A stretch of 64,000 bases of DNA from NCBI RefSeq assembly GCF_001613445.1, contig NZ_BDCJ01000018.1, positions 124,001-188,000 on the forward strand. Reading direction: 5' to 3'. A model generated the notes under the pieces. The model saw only the letters and a program-made list of their open reading frames with translations, searched no databases and was not told the DNA's origin. A program made the position numbers and the translations under genes. Shown here one piece after another: positions 33,657 through 42,428 of the stretch. The number at the start of each line of letters is the position of its first letter. Position 1 is the first letter of the stretch. The stretch is from Nocardia grenadensis NBRC 108939. GTDB lineage: Bacteria; Actinomycetota; Actinomycetes; Mycobacteriales; Mycobacteriaceae.

Positions 33657-35987
33657 ATGAGCACCGTGCTCGCGGCATTCCTCGACGCCTACGCCGATGC
33701 GTTACGCCGCCATCTCGCCGACCCGGAGGGCGACGGCCTGGCCGAGGGCCACGAGCTGGGCCGCCGGGCACTGGTCGAGGGCATCAGCCTGCTCGATCTC
33801 ACCGAGCACCACTTCCGGGTGGTGAAACAGGCACAGGCCGAGGCCGGTGAGACGGCCGGGCCGCCCGATGCGGGCCGCGCGGAGAATCTGCTCGCCGAGG
33901 GCGCGCTCGAATTCCTGTTACAGACCCTGATCACCCTGGACGTGGCCACCCGCGGCTACCTCGACGGCACCCGCCGGTACGAGCAGCAGCGTTCCCGGGC
34001 CGACGATCTGGCCGGACGCGACGAATTCCGCACTGCCTTGGTCGAATCGCTGCAGGACGGGTTCTTCGTCGCCGACGCTCGCGGCAGCATCATCGAGGTG
34101 AACAAGGCGTTCGGCGAGCTCACCGGCTACGGCGCGGCCGGTGTCCCGTATCCGCTGCCGCATCCCTGGTCGATCCCGGAGGGCCCGCGCTACCCGGACC
34201 TGGGCACCGAGTCGTCCCGGTTCGTGGTACCGATCCAGCATCGGGACGGCCGCCGCCGCTGGATCGGGGTGAGTACCAGCGCGCTGGTCAAGCCCGACGG
34301 CGAGGAGCATATCTTCGTCGGCACCGTCCGCGATGTCACCGCCGAACACGACGCCCAGGCGCGCGACCAGGCCGCGAACCGGCTGGCGACCGCGCTGGCG
34401 GCGGCCACCACGGTCGCCGAGGTCCTCGAGGTGGGTCTGGACGAGTTGCGGCGCACGGTCGGCGCGGAGACCGCGGTGGTGGCGGTCTGGGCCGGTCCCA
34501 CCGCACCGGAGGTCTATATTTCCGGCAATCCCCCGGCCGCCGCGGCGGGTTCCCGGCTCGAACCGGCGACGGAGGCGATTCTCAAACGCGCCCGCGTGCG
34601 GCCCGGGCGCACGCTCATCGCGGTCCCGGAGGGCGCGGGCAGCGCACAGGGCATCGTGGCGCCACTCGGCGAGAAGAGCGATGCCGCGCTGTGGCTGCGT
34701 TTCGCCGTCCCGCGAGTCGTCGACGCGGCCGACTGGACGCTGTTCTCGCTGCTCATCGGGCATCTCAGTCTGGCCGTCCAGCGAGCCCGCAACTTCGATC
34801 AGGCGCGCTCGACCTCACTGACCCTGCAGCGCGCCATGCTCGGTCCCATCGAACTCCCGCCCCGGTTCTCGGTGCACTACGAACCGGCTCTGCCGCCGCT
34901 GGAGATCGGCGGCGACTGGTACGACGTGGTCCCGCTGCCCAACGGCACCATCGGCGTGGTGGTCGGTGACTGTGTGGGCCGTGGCCTGTCCGCGGCCGTG
35001 GTGATGGGGCAGTTGCGTACCGCCGCCCGCGCGCTGCTGCTGCGCGGTGCCGGGCCGGCCCAGTTGCTCACCGAACTCGACCCGGTGGCGGCCCGGATTC
35101 CGGGAGCGCTGTGCACCACTGTCTGCGCGGCGGTGCTGGATCCGGTACGCGGGCTGGTCCGGTACAGCAACGCGGGCCATATGCCGCCCATCCTGGCCGA
35201 TGTGGACAAAACCGGGCGCATGCTCGAGGGCGGCCGGTCGGTGCCGCTGGCGACCTTCGAGACCGCGCGCCGCCCGGAGGCCACCACGCCGCTGCCACCC
35301 GGGTCGACCCTGGTGTTGTTCACCGACGGCCTGGTGGAACGCCGCGGTGAGGATATCGACGAGGGTTTCACCAAGATCGCCACCGTTTTGGCCGATACCG
35401 CCGAGAAGCTGCCGCGCCAGGTCGCCGACTCGGTATTGTCGGCGCTACGGCCCGAGGGCGGATACGACGACGATATCGCCATGGTGGTCTACCGGCAGCC
35501 GCCCGCGCCGCTGCGGCTGGATGTACCGGCCCGGCCGGACCGGCTGGCCATGCTGCGTCGTACGCTGACAGCATGGCTGTCGTCCGCGGCGGTACCGCAC
35601 AACCTCACCTCGGATCTGGTGGCCGCCACCAACGAGGCGTGCAGCAACAGTATCGAGCACGCCTATCGCAACGGCGGCAGTGACGCCGAACGGGTGGTGC
35701 TCACCGCCGAATGCGTAGGCGACCGGGTGGTCATCGAGACCATCGATACCGGGACCTGGCGTCCGCGTCCGGCCGATCCGGGGCCGCGAGGCCGCGGCAT
35801 CGATATGATGCGGGCGCTCACCGAAGAACTCGAAATAGATCACCACCGGGGACCCGGAACCCGGGTACGGATGTCGGTCACGCTTCCGGCGATCACGTTC
35901 CCGGTGGCCAGCGCCCTGCGCGGGACGGGGAATCGGTCCGGCGGGGATACGATGCAGCGAGATCGAGAGACTCATGGCAGATTGTGA
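33657..35987 (+). CDS. RsbU-type phosphatase with PAS, GAF and fused RsbW-like kinase domain
   Basis: A 776-residue signalling protein. From the N-terminus: an RsbU_N-like helical domain (~1–110, LDLTEHHFRVV), the likely RsbT docking site; a PAS domain (~120–235, FFVADARGSIIEVNKAFGELTGYG); a GAF domain (~245–390); a SpoIIE PP2C domain (~400–620, GGDWYDVVPLP, GDCVGRGLSAAVVMGQLR, SNAGHMPP, LFTDGLVERRGE, DDDIAMVVY); and an HATPase_c_2 anti-sigma kinase domain (~630–755, ATNEACSNSIEHAYRNGG, RGRGIDMMRAL). The phosphatase would activate, and the kinase inhibit, an RsbV-like antagonist, so both sides of the switch are on one chain. It overlaps the downstream STAS gene by 14 bases. Confidence 0.9.
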   Translation: MSTVLAAFLDAYADALRRHLADPEGDGLAEGHELGRRALVEGISLLDLTEHHFRVVKQAQAEAGETAGPPDAGRAENLLAEGALEFLLQTLITLDVATRGYLDGTRRYEQQRSRADDLAGRDEFRTALVESLQDGFFVADARGSIIEVNKAFGELTGYGAAGVPYPLPHPWSIPEGPRYPDLGTESSRFVVPIQHRDGRRRWIGVSTSALVKPDGEEHIFVGTVRDVTAEHDAQARDQAANRLATALAAATTVAEVLEVGLDELRRTVGAETAVVAVWAGPTAPEVYISGNPPAAAAGSRLEPATEAILKRARVRPGRTLIAVPEGAGSAQGIVAPLGEKSDAALWLRFAVPRVVDAADWTLFSLLIGHLSLAVQRARNFDQARSTSLTLQRAMLGPIELPPRFSVHYEPALPPLEIGGDWYDVVPLPNGTIGVVVGDCVGRGLSAAVVMGQLRTAARALLLRGAGPAQLLTELDPVAARIPGALCTTVCAAVLDPVRGLVRYSNAGHMPPILADVDKTGRMLEGGRSVPLATFETARRPEATTPLPPGSTLVLFTDGLVERRGEDIDEGFTKIATVLADTAEKLPRQVADSVLSALRPEGGYDDDIAMVVYRQPPAPLRLDVPARPDRLAMLRRTLTAWLSSAAVPHNLTSDLVAATNEACSNSIEHAYRNGGSDAERVVLTAECVGDRVVIETIDTGTWRPRPADPGPRGRGIDMMRALTEELEIDHHRGPGTRVRMSVTLPAITFPVASALRGTGNRSGGDTMQRDRETHGRL

Positions 35988-36372
35988 TGATGTGACCAAT
36001 ACTCCTCCAGACGCGAACCCGCTCACGGATACGATGACGACCTCTGTCGCCGACCACGACGGTGTCACCGTGCTCACGGTGACCGGCGAGGTCGATCTCG
36101 CCACGGCTCCTGCCCTGGAGACCGCGATCGATGCCGCCCTCGAGGCCGAACCGGTCGGCCTGGTCGTCGACCTCGCTGCTGTGAGCTTTCTGGCGTCGGC
36201 CGGGATGGCCGCGCTGGTCGCCGCCCATCAGCGGGCCGGTGACAAGACCACGATCGCCCTGGTGGCCGACGGGCCCGCCACCAGCCGGCAGCTGAAGATG
36301 ACGGCGCTGGACCAGGTCTTCGCCCTGCATACGACGCTGGACGCGGCCCTGGCGGGCTTCCGGGCGGGCTGA
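35974..36372 (+). CDS. Anti-sigma factor antagonist, RsbV-like
   Basis: A 132-residue STAS protein. After a ~28-residue variable tail, VTVLTVTGEVDLATAPALETAIDAAL and LVVDLAAVSFLASAGMAALVAAH follow RsbV/SpoIIAA, with the phosphorylated serine in FLASAGM. Dephosphorylated by the upstream phosphatase, it would bind an anti-sigma kinase and free the sigma factor. The start overlaps the upstream gene; an ATG at 36036 would remove most of the tail. The operon ends at a strong terminator 15 bases on. Confidence 0.88.
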   Translation: MADCDDVTNTPPDANPLTDTMTTSVADHDGVTVLTVTGEVDLATAPALETAIDAALEAEPVGLVVDLAAVSFLASAGMAALVAAHQRAGDKTTIALVADGPATSRQLKMTALDQVFALHTTLDAALAGFRAG

Positions 36373-36386
36373 ACCGCGCCACCACA

Positions 36387-36425
36387 CCGGGCCGGGCCGG
36401 CGGACGATCCGCCGACCCGGCCCGG
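36387..36425. terminator. Strong two-tier bidirectional terminator
   Basis: CCGGGCCGGG pairs with CCCGGCCCGG, and inside, CGGCGGA with TCCGCCG over a 3-base loop: 17 paired bases. It separates convergent transcription of the stressosome operon and the LLM-type gene. Confidence 0.8.
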
Positions 36426-36443
36426 GCCGTTTCCGGAGCCGGA

Positions 36444-37484
36444 TCAGTCGCAGATCGCGCGGAACTGTTCGATCAGCTTGACCCGGTCGGCCGGTGTCGC
36501 GGCCAGTGGCGCGACATTGAGCACGGTGACTCCCGCTTCGGCGAACGCGGCGACCCGTTCCTTCACGTATCCGGCCGGGCCGATCAGCGAGATATCGCGC
36601 ACCAGCGAGTCCGGAACCACCTGTACCGCTTCGTCTTTCCGGCCCGCCAGATACAGCTCCTGGATCCGGTCGGCCTCCGCGCCGTAGCCGTAACGGGTGG
36701 CGAGGGTGTGATAGAAGTTCTTGCCCTTGGCGCCCATTCCGCCGATATAGAGCGCCAACATGGGTTTCACGAAGCCCAGGAGCGGTTCCACGTCTTCGCC
36801 GATGGCCAGGGCCGGTCCGGCGTAGATGTCGAGCGGGCCGAGTTCCGGGTCGCGCCGGTCCTTTCCGGCCCGCAGCGCGTCACCGAAGACGGCGTCGGCG
36901 CGTTCGGGCAGGAAGAAGATCGGCTGCCAGCCCTCGGCGACCTCGGCGGCCAGGGCCACGTTCTTGGGACCCAGCGCGGCGAGCAGCACCGGGATACGTT
37001 CGCGCACCGGATGGTTGATCAGCTTCAGTGGTTTGCCCAACCCGGTGCCGACCCCTTCGGGCAGCGGGATCTGGTAGTACTTGCCCTGGTAGTCGAGCCG
37101 TTCCCGGCGCCAGACCTTGCGGCAGATCTCCACGAGTTCGCGGGTCCGTCCGATCGGCGCATCGTAGGGCACCCCGTGGAATCCCTCGATGACCTGGGGC
37201 CCGGAGGCACCCAGGCCGAGCACGAACCGGCCGTCGGAGACGAAATCCAACCCCGCGGCGGTCATCGCGGTCAGCGTGGGCGTGCGGGTGTAGAGCTGCA
37301 GGATCCCCGAGGCCAGCTGCAAACGGGAGGTCTTGGCGGCGAGATAGCCCAGCGCGCTCACCGCGTCGAAGGAGTACGCCTCGGGCACGAACACGATGTC
37401 CAGTCCGGCACGCTCCAGATCGGCCACTTCGGCCGCCGCCTCGCTGAAGCCACCCGAGTAGTTGATGCTCAATCCGATCCGCAT
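36444..37484 (-). CDS. LLM-class F420-dependent oxidoreductase
   Basis: A 346-residue luciferase-like TIM-barrel oxidoreductase of the F420-using class abundant in Nocardia and mycobacteria. Marks: MRIGLSINYSGGFSEAAAEVADLERAGLDIVFVPEAY at the start, ASGILQLYTRTPTLTAMTAAGLDFVSDGRFVLGLGASGPQVIEGFHG, and VLLAALGPKNVALAAEVAEGW. These enzymes move hydride between F420 and organic substrates; the substrate is unknown. The ATG at 37484 is preferred to upstream codons because it gives the canonical strand. It is divergent from the cyclodeaminase-like gene. Confidence 0.9.
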   Translation of the reverse strand: MRIGLSINYSGGFSEAAAEVADLERAGLDIVFVPEAYSFDAVSALGYLAAKTSRLQLASGILQLYTRTPTLTAMTAAGLDFVSDGRFVLGLGASGPQVIEGFHGVPYDAPIGRTRELVEICRKVWRRERLDYQGKYYQIPLPEGVGTGLGKPLKLINHPVRERIPVLLAALGPKNVALAAEVAEGWQPIFFLPERADAVFGDALRAGKDRRDPELGPLDIYAGPALAIGEDVEPLLGFVKPMLALYIGGMGAKGKNFYHTLATRYGYGAEADRIQELYLAGRKDEAVQVVPDSLVRDISLIGPAGYVKERVAAFAEAGVTVLNVAPLAATPADRVKLIEQFRAICD

Positions 37485-37614
37485 GCCCTCAACATAATCC
37501 CGGCTGCGGGGTGGCCACGCACCGGCCACGCCGGGCGACGCGGTAGGTTGAACACGAGAGCACAGCGCACTGCGCAGCTAACTTCGAGCAATTATGATCG
37601 AGAAAGGCCGAATC

Positions 37615-38277
37615 GTGTCGGAGCCCACCCAATCGCCACAGCACACCGCCAGCGGTTTCGCGGGTTCACCGATCGGTGACTACCTGGGCGAACTCGCGGC
37701 GAAGGTCCCGGCCCCGGGCGGCGGCGCGGTGGCCGCGCTGCACGCCGCGCAGGCGGCCGCACTGGTCGCCATGGTCGCGCGCTACACCACCCGCGCCAAG
37801 GACGCCGACCATCGGCCGGTGATCGACCGCATCATCGCGGCTGCCGATATCGCCCGCGGGGGCGCGCTGGCGCTGGCCGACGCCGACGCCCGGGCCTTCA
37901 CCGCCGTCGGCGCCGCCTACAAGCTGCCCAAGGGCACCGACAGCGAAGCCGCCGCGCGGACGGCGGCGATCCACGACGCCCTGCTCGAGGCCGCCCGGGT
38001 CCCCGCCGCGGTGATCGACGCGGCGGACGAAATCCTCTCGTTGGCAACCGAACTGCTGCCGATCGGAAATCCGAACGTGGTCACCGATATCGGCGCGGCC
38101 GCCGCGGCGGCGCGGGCCGCCGTGGTGACCTCCCAGCTGAATATCGAGATCAATGTCGTCTCGCTTCCGGAAGAACACGCCGCCGCTTTCACCGAGGTGC
38201 CGGCGCGGATCGGGGAAATCACCGACCGGGCCGAAACACTGCATCGGGAGGTACTTCGCGCGGTTCGCGGCGGATGA
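37615..38277 (+). CDS. Cyclodeaminase/cyclohydrolase-family protein
   Basis: A 220-residue all-helical protein of the FTCD_C family (formiminotetrahydrofolate cyclodeaminase or methenyl-tetrahydrofolate cyclohydrolase, FchA). PIGDYLGELAAKVPAPGGGAVAALHAAQAAALVAMVARYT is the family opening, with the glycine-rich PAPGGG turn; ADADARAFTAV and GNPNVVTDIGAAAAAARAAV follow. It would interconvert one-carbon forms of folate. The GTG at 37615 has GAAAGG 7 bases before. It stands alone, with no formiminotransferase or formate–THF ligase next to it. Confidence 0.85.
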   Translation: MSEPTQSPQHTASGFAGSPIGDYLGELAAKVPAPGGGAVAALHAAQAAALVAMVARYTTRAKDADHRPVIDRIIAAADIARGGALALADADARAFTAVGAAYKLPKGTDSEAAARTAAIHDALLEAARVPAAVIDAADEILSLATELLPIGNPNVVTDIGAAAAAARAAVVTSQLNIEINVVSLPEEHAAAFTEVPARIGEITDRAETLHREVLRAVRGG

Positions 38278-38494
38278 TTCGGGTACACAAACAGCACGTG
38301 CGAAATTAACCAGGTTTATGCCGAACTGGGATTTTTCGAGATCAAGTGCAGAACGGAGCACGCGTAGAATGGGCTTCGTTCCTGATATTCACACTGCTCC
38401 ACCGCTCGACCAGGCTCGAGCAGCTAGACCGGCCGGCGGCGCACCGGCGGCCGGGGAACTGTTTGCCCCAGCTCGACGAGTGCAGGAGGTAACG

Positions 38495-38779
38495 GTGAGG
38501 ATCGGGTACACATCGGCTCCGGTCGCGGCGGAACTCCCCGACCCAGGTATCGATGTCATCACCGAACACGGAGTCGTTTCCAATATCGCCGACTGTTCGG
38601 CGGATCCAGGAGTGTTGACGCTCGGCCAGGCCCGGCGCGCACACGATATCCACCGGCTCTGTTCTCCCGAATGCCAGGTCCGCAGACGGGCCCGTCTCAC
38701 CTTGGCCGTCGCTTCGGCCGCCCCGGATCGTCCCACATTCGGCATTTCGCCCGGGCGGTCCGCGCACTACGGCGATTGA
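38495..38779 (+). CDS. Small cysteine-containing protein, unknown
   Basis: A 94-residue protein with excellent start signals: AGGAGG 5 bases before GTG at 38495. TAGAAT at 38365–38370 could be a -10 box further upstream. The C-terminal half, LTLGQARRAHDIHRLCSPECQVRRRARLTLAVAS, resembles short actinobacterial proteins with a C-x3-C or C-x4-C pair inside a basic helix; a third Cys lies at IADCSAD. No function can be given; metal binding is conceivable. It sits alone between the cyclodeaminase-like and glycosyltransferase genes. Confidence 0.6.
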   Translation: MRIGYTSAPVAAELPDPGIDVITEHGVVSNIADCSADPGVLTLGQARRAHDIHRLCSPECQVRRRARLTLAVASAAPDRPTFGISPGRSAHYGD

Positions 38780-38953
38780 TTCCCGCGTGGCGGGTGAAAA
38801 CATCGTCCCGCCACGCCCCTTTCCGGCGCCGGGTATTCCGGCGCGCTTTCGATAGCGGTACCGAACTCGCACCGAATGGTTCTCTAGCAGCTCCACCCAA
38901 TGGCCGGGTGGCGATCGGCGTATGCCGCGCGGCCACTAGTAGAGGAGGAAGAG

Positions 38954-40201
38954 TTGAGCACCATATTCACGAATGCGGAATCCGAATCGGATACTCCGGC
39001 GCGAAAACCACGGCGCGCCCGGTTCGGCGGTAACGGCCGAAATCACCCGCTGAACATCGTGTTGGTGGCCCCGCCCTATTTCGATGTCCCCCCGGCCGGT
39101 TACGGCGGCGTCGAAGCCGTGGTCGCCGAACTGGCCGACACCCTGATCGCACGCGGCCACCGGGTGACGCTACTGGGCGCCGGAAAGCCCGGTACCGAGG
39201 CGGAATTCGTCCCGGTCTGGGAGAGCACGCAGGCCGAGCGGCTGGGCGACCCCTTCCCGGAAGTGGTCAATGCGCTCAAGGTGCGGCGCGTAGTGGAAAA
39301 ACTGGCCCGCTCCCGGCATATCGATATCATCCACGACCATACTTTCGCCGGCCCGTTGAACGCCCCCGCCTACGAGGCACTGGGCATTCCGACCGCGGTC
39401 ACGGTGCACGGGCCGGTCGACAACGATATGTGGGAGTACTACGGCGCCCTGGACGAACACACCCGTCTCGTCGCGATCAGCGACCGGCAGCGTGAACTGG
39501 CGCCGAGTTTCAACTGGATCGGCCGGGTGCACAATGCGCTGCGACCCAGCGAATGGCCCTTCCGGACCGAGAAGCAGGACTATGCGCTGTTCCTCGGCCG
39601 CTACGCCTCCTACAAGGGCCCCCACCTCGCATTGCGCGCCGCGCACGAGGCCGGGATCAAGCTGGTCCTCGCCGGTAAGTGCAACGAGCCGCCCGAGAAG
39701 GCGTTCTTCGCCCAGGAGATCGAGCCGCTGCTCACCGATACCGACCACGTCTTCGGGGAAGCCGACGCGGTCGCCAAACGGGAACTGCTGGCGGGCGCGC
39801 GCTGCCTGCTGTTCCCGATCCGCTGGGAAGAGCCGTTCGGCATCGTGATGATCGAGGCCATGGCCTGCGGCACCCCGGTGGTGGCGTTGCGCGGCGGCGC
39901 GGTCGAGGAAGTGATCGAGCACGGGGTCACCGGCTTCATCTGCGATCATCCCGACGAACTGCCCGCGGCGATCGCGCGGGCCGGCGAACTGGATCCGCAC
40001 GCGTGCCGACGGCGTGTCGAGGATTATTTCGGCGTGGATCAGCTGGGTGCCGGGTACGAGACGGCCTATTACCGCATACTCGATGCGTGGGACGAAGCCC
40101 ACAGCAGCGCCCAGGCATTGTCCGCCGTCGGTACGCGTCGCACTGCGGTACCCGAGATACGCGCCGACGCCGGCACGACACCGGTATGGAGTAGGGCATG
40201 A
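38954..40201 (+). CDS. GT4-family glycosyltransferase
   Basis: A 415-residue GT-B glycosyltransferase. LNIVLVAPPYFDVPPAGYGGVEAVVAELADTLIARGHRVTLLG is the N-terminal Rossmann half with the glycine loop; the donor-binding EPFGIVMIEAMACGTPVVALRGGAVEEVI is the E-x7-E GT4 motif. The start is TTG, with GAGGAGG 5 bases before. It overlaps the next gene, a glycogen-debranching-like enzyme, by ATGA. The pair suggests synthesis or remodelling of an alpha-glucan or a compatible-solute glycoside, but donor and acceptor are not shown. Confidence 0.9.
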   Translation: MSTIFTNAESESDTPARKPRRARFGGNGRNHPLNIVLVAPPYFDVPPAGYGGVEAVVAELADTLIARGHRVTLLGAGKPGTEAEFVPVWESTQAERLGDPFPEVVNALKVRRVVEKLARSRHIDIIHDHTFAGPLNAPAYEALGIPTAVTVHGPVDNDMWEYYGALDEHTRLVAISDRQRELAPSFNWIGRVHNALRPSEWPFRTEKQDYALFLGRYASYKGPHLALRAAHEAGIKLVLAGKCNEPPEKAFFAQEIEPLLTDTDHVFGEADAVAKRELLAGARCLLFPIRWEEPFGIVMIEAMACGTPVVALRGGAVEEVIEHGVTGFICDHPDELPAAIARAGELDPHACRRRVEDYFGVDQLGAGYETAYYRILDAWDEAHSSAQALSAVGTRRTAVPEIRADAGTTPVWSRA

Positions 40202-42309
40202 ACGCACCGCCGAGAATTCTCAACTCCGGCCAACCCGCCGCCATCAATGGCGGCGGGGGGACCGTGACCCTGGTCGAGGCGAGCACCTTCTGCTTGTCCG
40301 ACCCCCTCGGCGATATCCATTCCGGCACCTCGCAGGGCCTGTTCTACCGGGACTCCCGGGTGATCTCCAGATGGGAGCTCCGTTTGGACGGGCAACCGGC
40401 CGAACACCTGACGGTGCTCACCCCGGAAGCATTCAAGGGCCGCTTCATCCTGCGCAAACCCCCGCGCGCCGGTGTCGCCGACAGCACTGTGCTGGTGGTG
40501 CGCCGGCGGCTCATCGGCAACGGGCTCAAGGAAACCATCACCGTGCGCAACCTCGGGCACGAGGACACGGCGATGACCATCACCCTGTTCGTCGATTCCG
40601 ATTTCGCGGATCTGTTCGCGGTCAAGGAGGGCCGTAACCACGGCGGCGGCGCCGAGCACAATGCCGTCGACGGCGATCTACACCTGACCGACCATGCCGA
40701 GCCCGGACGCGGCCTGACCATCAGCGCCACCGCCGGGGCGGTCATGCTGCCCGGCACCATCACCTGGCAGGTGGTGGTGCCGGCCCGCGGGCGCTGGGAT
40801 ACCGAGATCCTGGCCCATCCGGTCATATCGCACCGCCGGGTGCCGATGGCGTTCGGGGACGACGAGGACAGCCCGATCAGCCGGTTGAAGGCATGGCGGG
40901 CCACCGCCACCGACCTCACCGCCACCGATCCGGCCCTGTCGGAGGTGCTGCAGCGCACCGAGAGCGATCTGGGCGCGCTGCGTATCGACGGCAGCACCGA
41001 CGGCGCTCCGGCCTATGTGGCCGCGGGCGCCCCGTGGTTCATGGCCCTGTTCGGCCGGGACAGTCTGCTCACGTCGTGGATGGCGCTGCCGCTGGACTCC
41101 GCGCTCGCCGTCGGTACCCTGCGCCGGCTGGCGGATCTACAGGGTACGAAGGTCAACCCGATCACCGAGGAGGAGCCGGGGCGCATCATGCACGAGATGC
41201 GGCACGGCCCGGCCAGCGGCCAGGTACTCGGCGGGACCGTCTACTACGGTTCGGTGGACGCGACACCGCTGTTCGTGATGCTGCTCGCCGAATGCTGGCG
41301 CTGGGGCGCGGGGGACCAGGTGGTCCGCGAACTGCTCCCGGCCGCCGACGCGGCCCTGGCCTGGATCGACGAATACGGCGACGCCGACGGCGACGGATTC
41401 GTCGAATACCGCCGTAAAACCGATCGCGGCCTGAGCAATCAGGGCTGGAAGGACAGTTTCGACGCGATCAACGACGCCTCCGGCCATCTGGCCGAACCGT
41501 CCATCGCATTGTGCGAGGTCCAGGGCTATGTGTACGCGGCCCGTCTGGCCCGTGCCCAGCTCGCCGATCATTTCGGCGATACCGGCACCGCCGCCCGGCT
41601 GCGCGAGCAGGCCGAGAACCTCAAGGACCGGTTCGACGAGGCGTTCTGGGTCGCCAAGAACGGCTGGTACGCCGTGGCCCTGGACGGCCAGAAGAACCAG
41701 GTCGACGCGCTGACCAGCAATGCCGCCCAATGCCTGTGGTCCGGCATCGTATCCGACGAGCGTGCCGCCGAACTCATCGAACGGCTGGCCGATGGGTGTA
41801 TGGACAGCGGTTTCGGCCTGCGCACCCTCGCGGCGGGAATGGGCGCCTACAACCCGATGAGCTATCACAACGGTTCGGTGTGGCCGCACGACACCGCGCT
41901 CGCGGTCGCCGGGCTGCTCCGGTACCGGCATATCGCCGGCGCCTCGGACCTGGCCGAGCGCCTCACCACGGGCCTGCTCGACGCGGCCATCGACTTCGGC
42001 GGCAGGCTGCCGGAGCTGTTCTGCGGATTCGCCCGGACCGAGTTCCGCTCGCCGGTCCCCTACCCCACCTCCTGCTCCCCGCAGGCGTGGGCGAGCGCGG
42101 CGCCGCTGCTGCTGGTGCGCTCCTTCCTCGGGCTCTCGCCGTGTGTACCGCATCGTGTCCTGCGGGTGACCCCGCAGTTGCCCCGGGAATGGGGGAAAGT
42201 GGGCCTGACCGACCTGAGACTGGGTTCTGCCACGGTCAGCATCCACGCCGAGGGCTCCACCATGCACGTCCACGGGCTGCCCGACGACTGGCAACTCGTC
42301 ACCGAATAG
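40198..42309 (+). CDS. Glycogen-debranching-like amylo-alpha-1,6-glucosidase
   Basis: A 703-residue protein with an N-terminal GDE_N_bis beta-sandwich (about 20–215, SDPLGDIHSGTSQGLFYRDSRVISRWEL) and a C-terminal (alpha/alpha)6 barrel (about 255–640) with PWFMALFGRDSLLTSWMALP, the acid-containing SNQGWKDSFDAI and YNPMSYHNGSVWPHDTALA. Such proteins hydrolyse alpha-1,6 or related glucosidic bonds in the cytosol. It is coupled to the GT4 gene by a 4-base overlap. True debranching, trehalose-like or glucosylglycerate-type hydrolysis are all possible. Confidence 0.88.
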   Translation: MNAPPRILNSGQPAAINGGGGTVTLVEASTFCLSDPLGDIHSGTSQGLFYRDSRVISRWELRLDGQPAEHLTVLTPEAFKGRFILRKPPRAGVADSTVLVVRRRLIGNGLKETITVRNLGHEDTAMTITLFVDSDFADLFAVKEGRNHGGGAEHNAVDGDLHLTDHAEPGRGLTISATAGAVMLPGTITWQVVVPARGRWDTEILAHPVISHRRVPMAFGDDEDSPISRLKAWRATATDLTATDPALSEVLQRTESDLGALRIDGSTDGAPAYVAAGAPWFMALFGRDSLLTSWMALPLDSALAVGTLRRLADLQGTKVNPITEEEPGRIMHEMRHGPASGQVLGGTVYYGSVDATPLFVMLLAECWRWGAGDQVVRELLPAADAALAWIDEYGDADGDGFVEYRRKTDRGLSNQGWKDSFDAINDASGHLAEPSIALCEVQGYVYAARLARAQLADHFGDTGTAARLREQAENLKDRFDEAFWVAKNGWYAVALDGQKNQVDALTSNAAQCLWSGIVSDERAAELIERLADGCMDSGFGLRTLAAGMGAYNPMSYHNGSVWPHDTALAVAGLLRYRHIAGASDLAERLTTGLLDAAIDFGGRLPELFCGFARTEFRSPVPYPTSCSPQAWASAAPLLLVRSFLGLSPCVPHRVLRVTPQLPREWGKVGLTDLRLGSATVSIHAEGSTMHVHGLPDDWQLVTE

Positions 42310-42428
42310 CAATCACGCGGTGTGTCTACATCGCGAACAGGTGCCGGGACGATATCTTGGGTGGTTGAGTTGATCATGGCCCCTTAGGATGGACGTCTGT
42401 CCACCAGTCGTCCGTAAGGGGTGGAACC

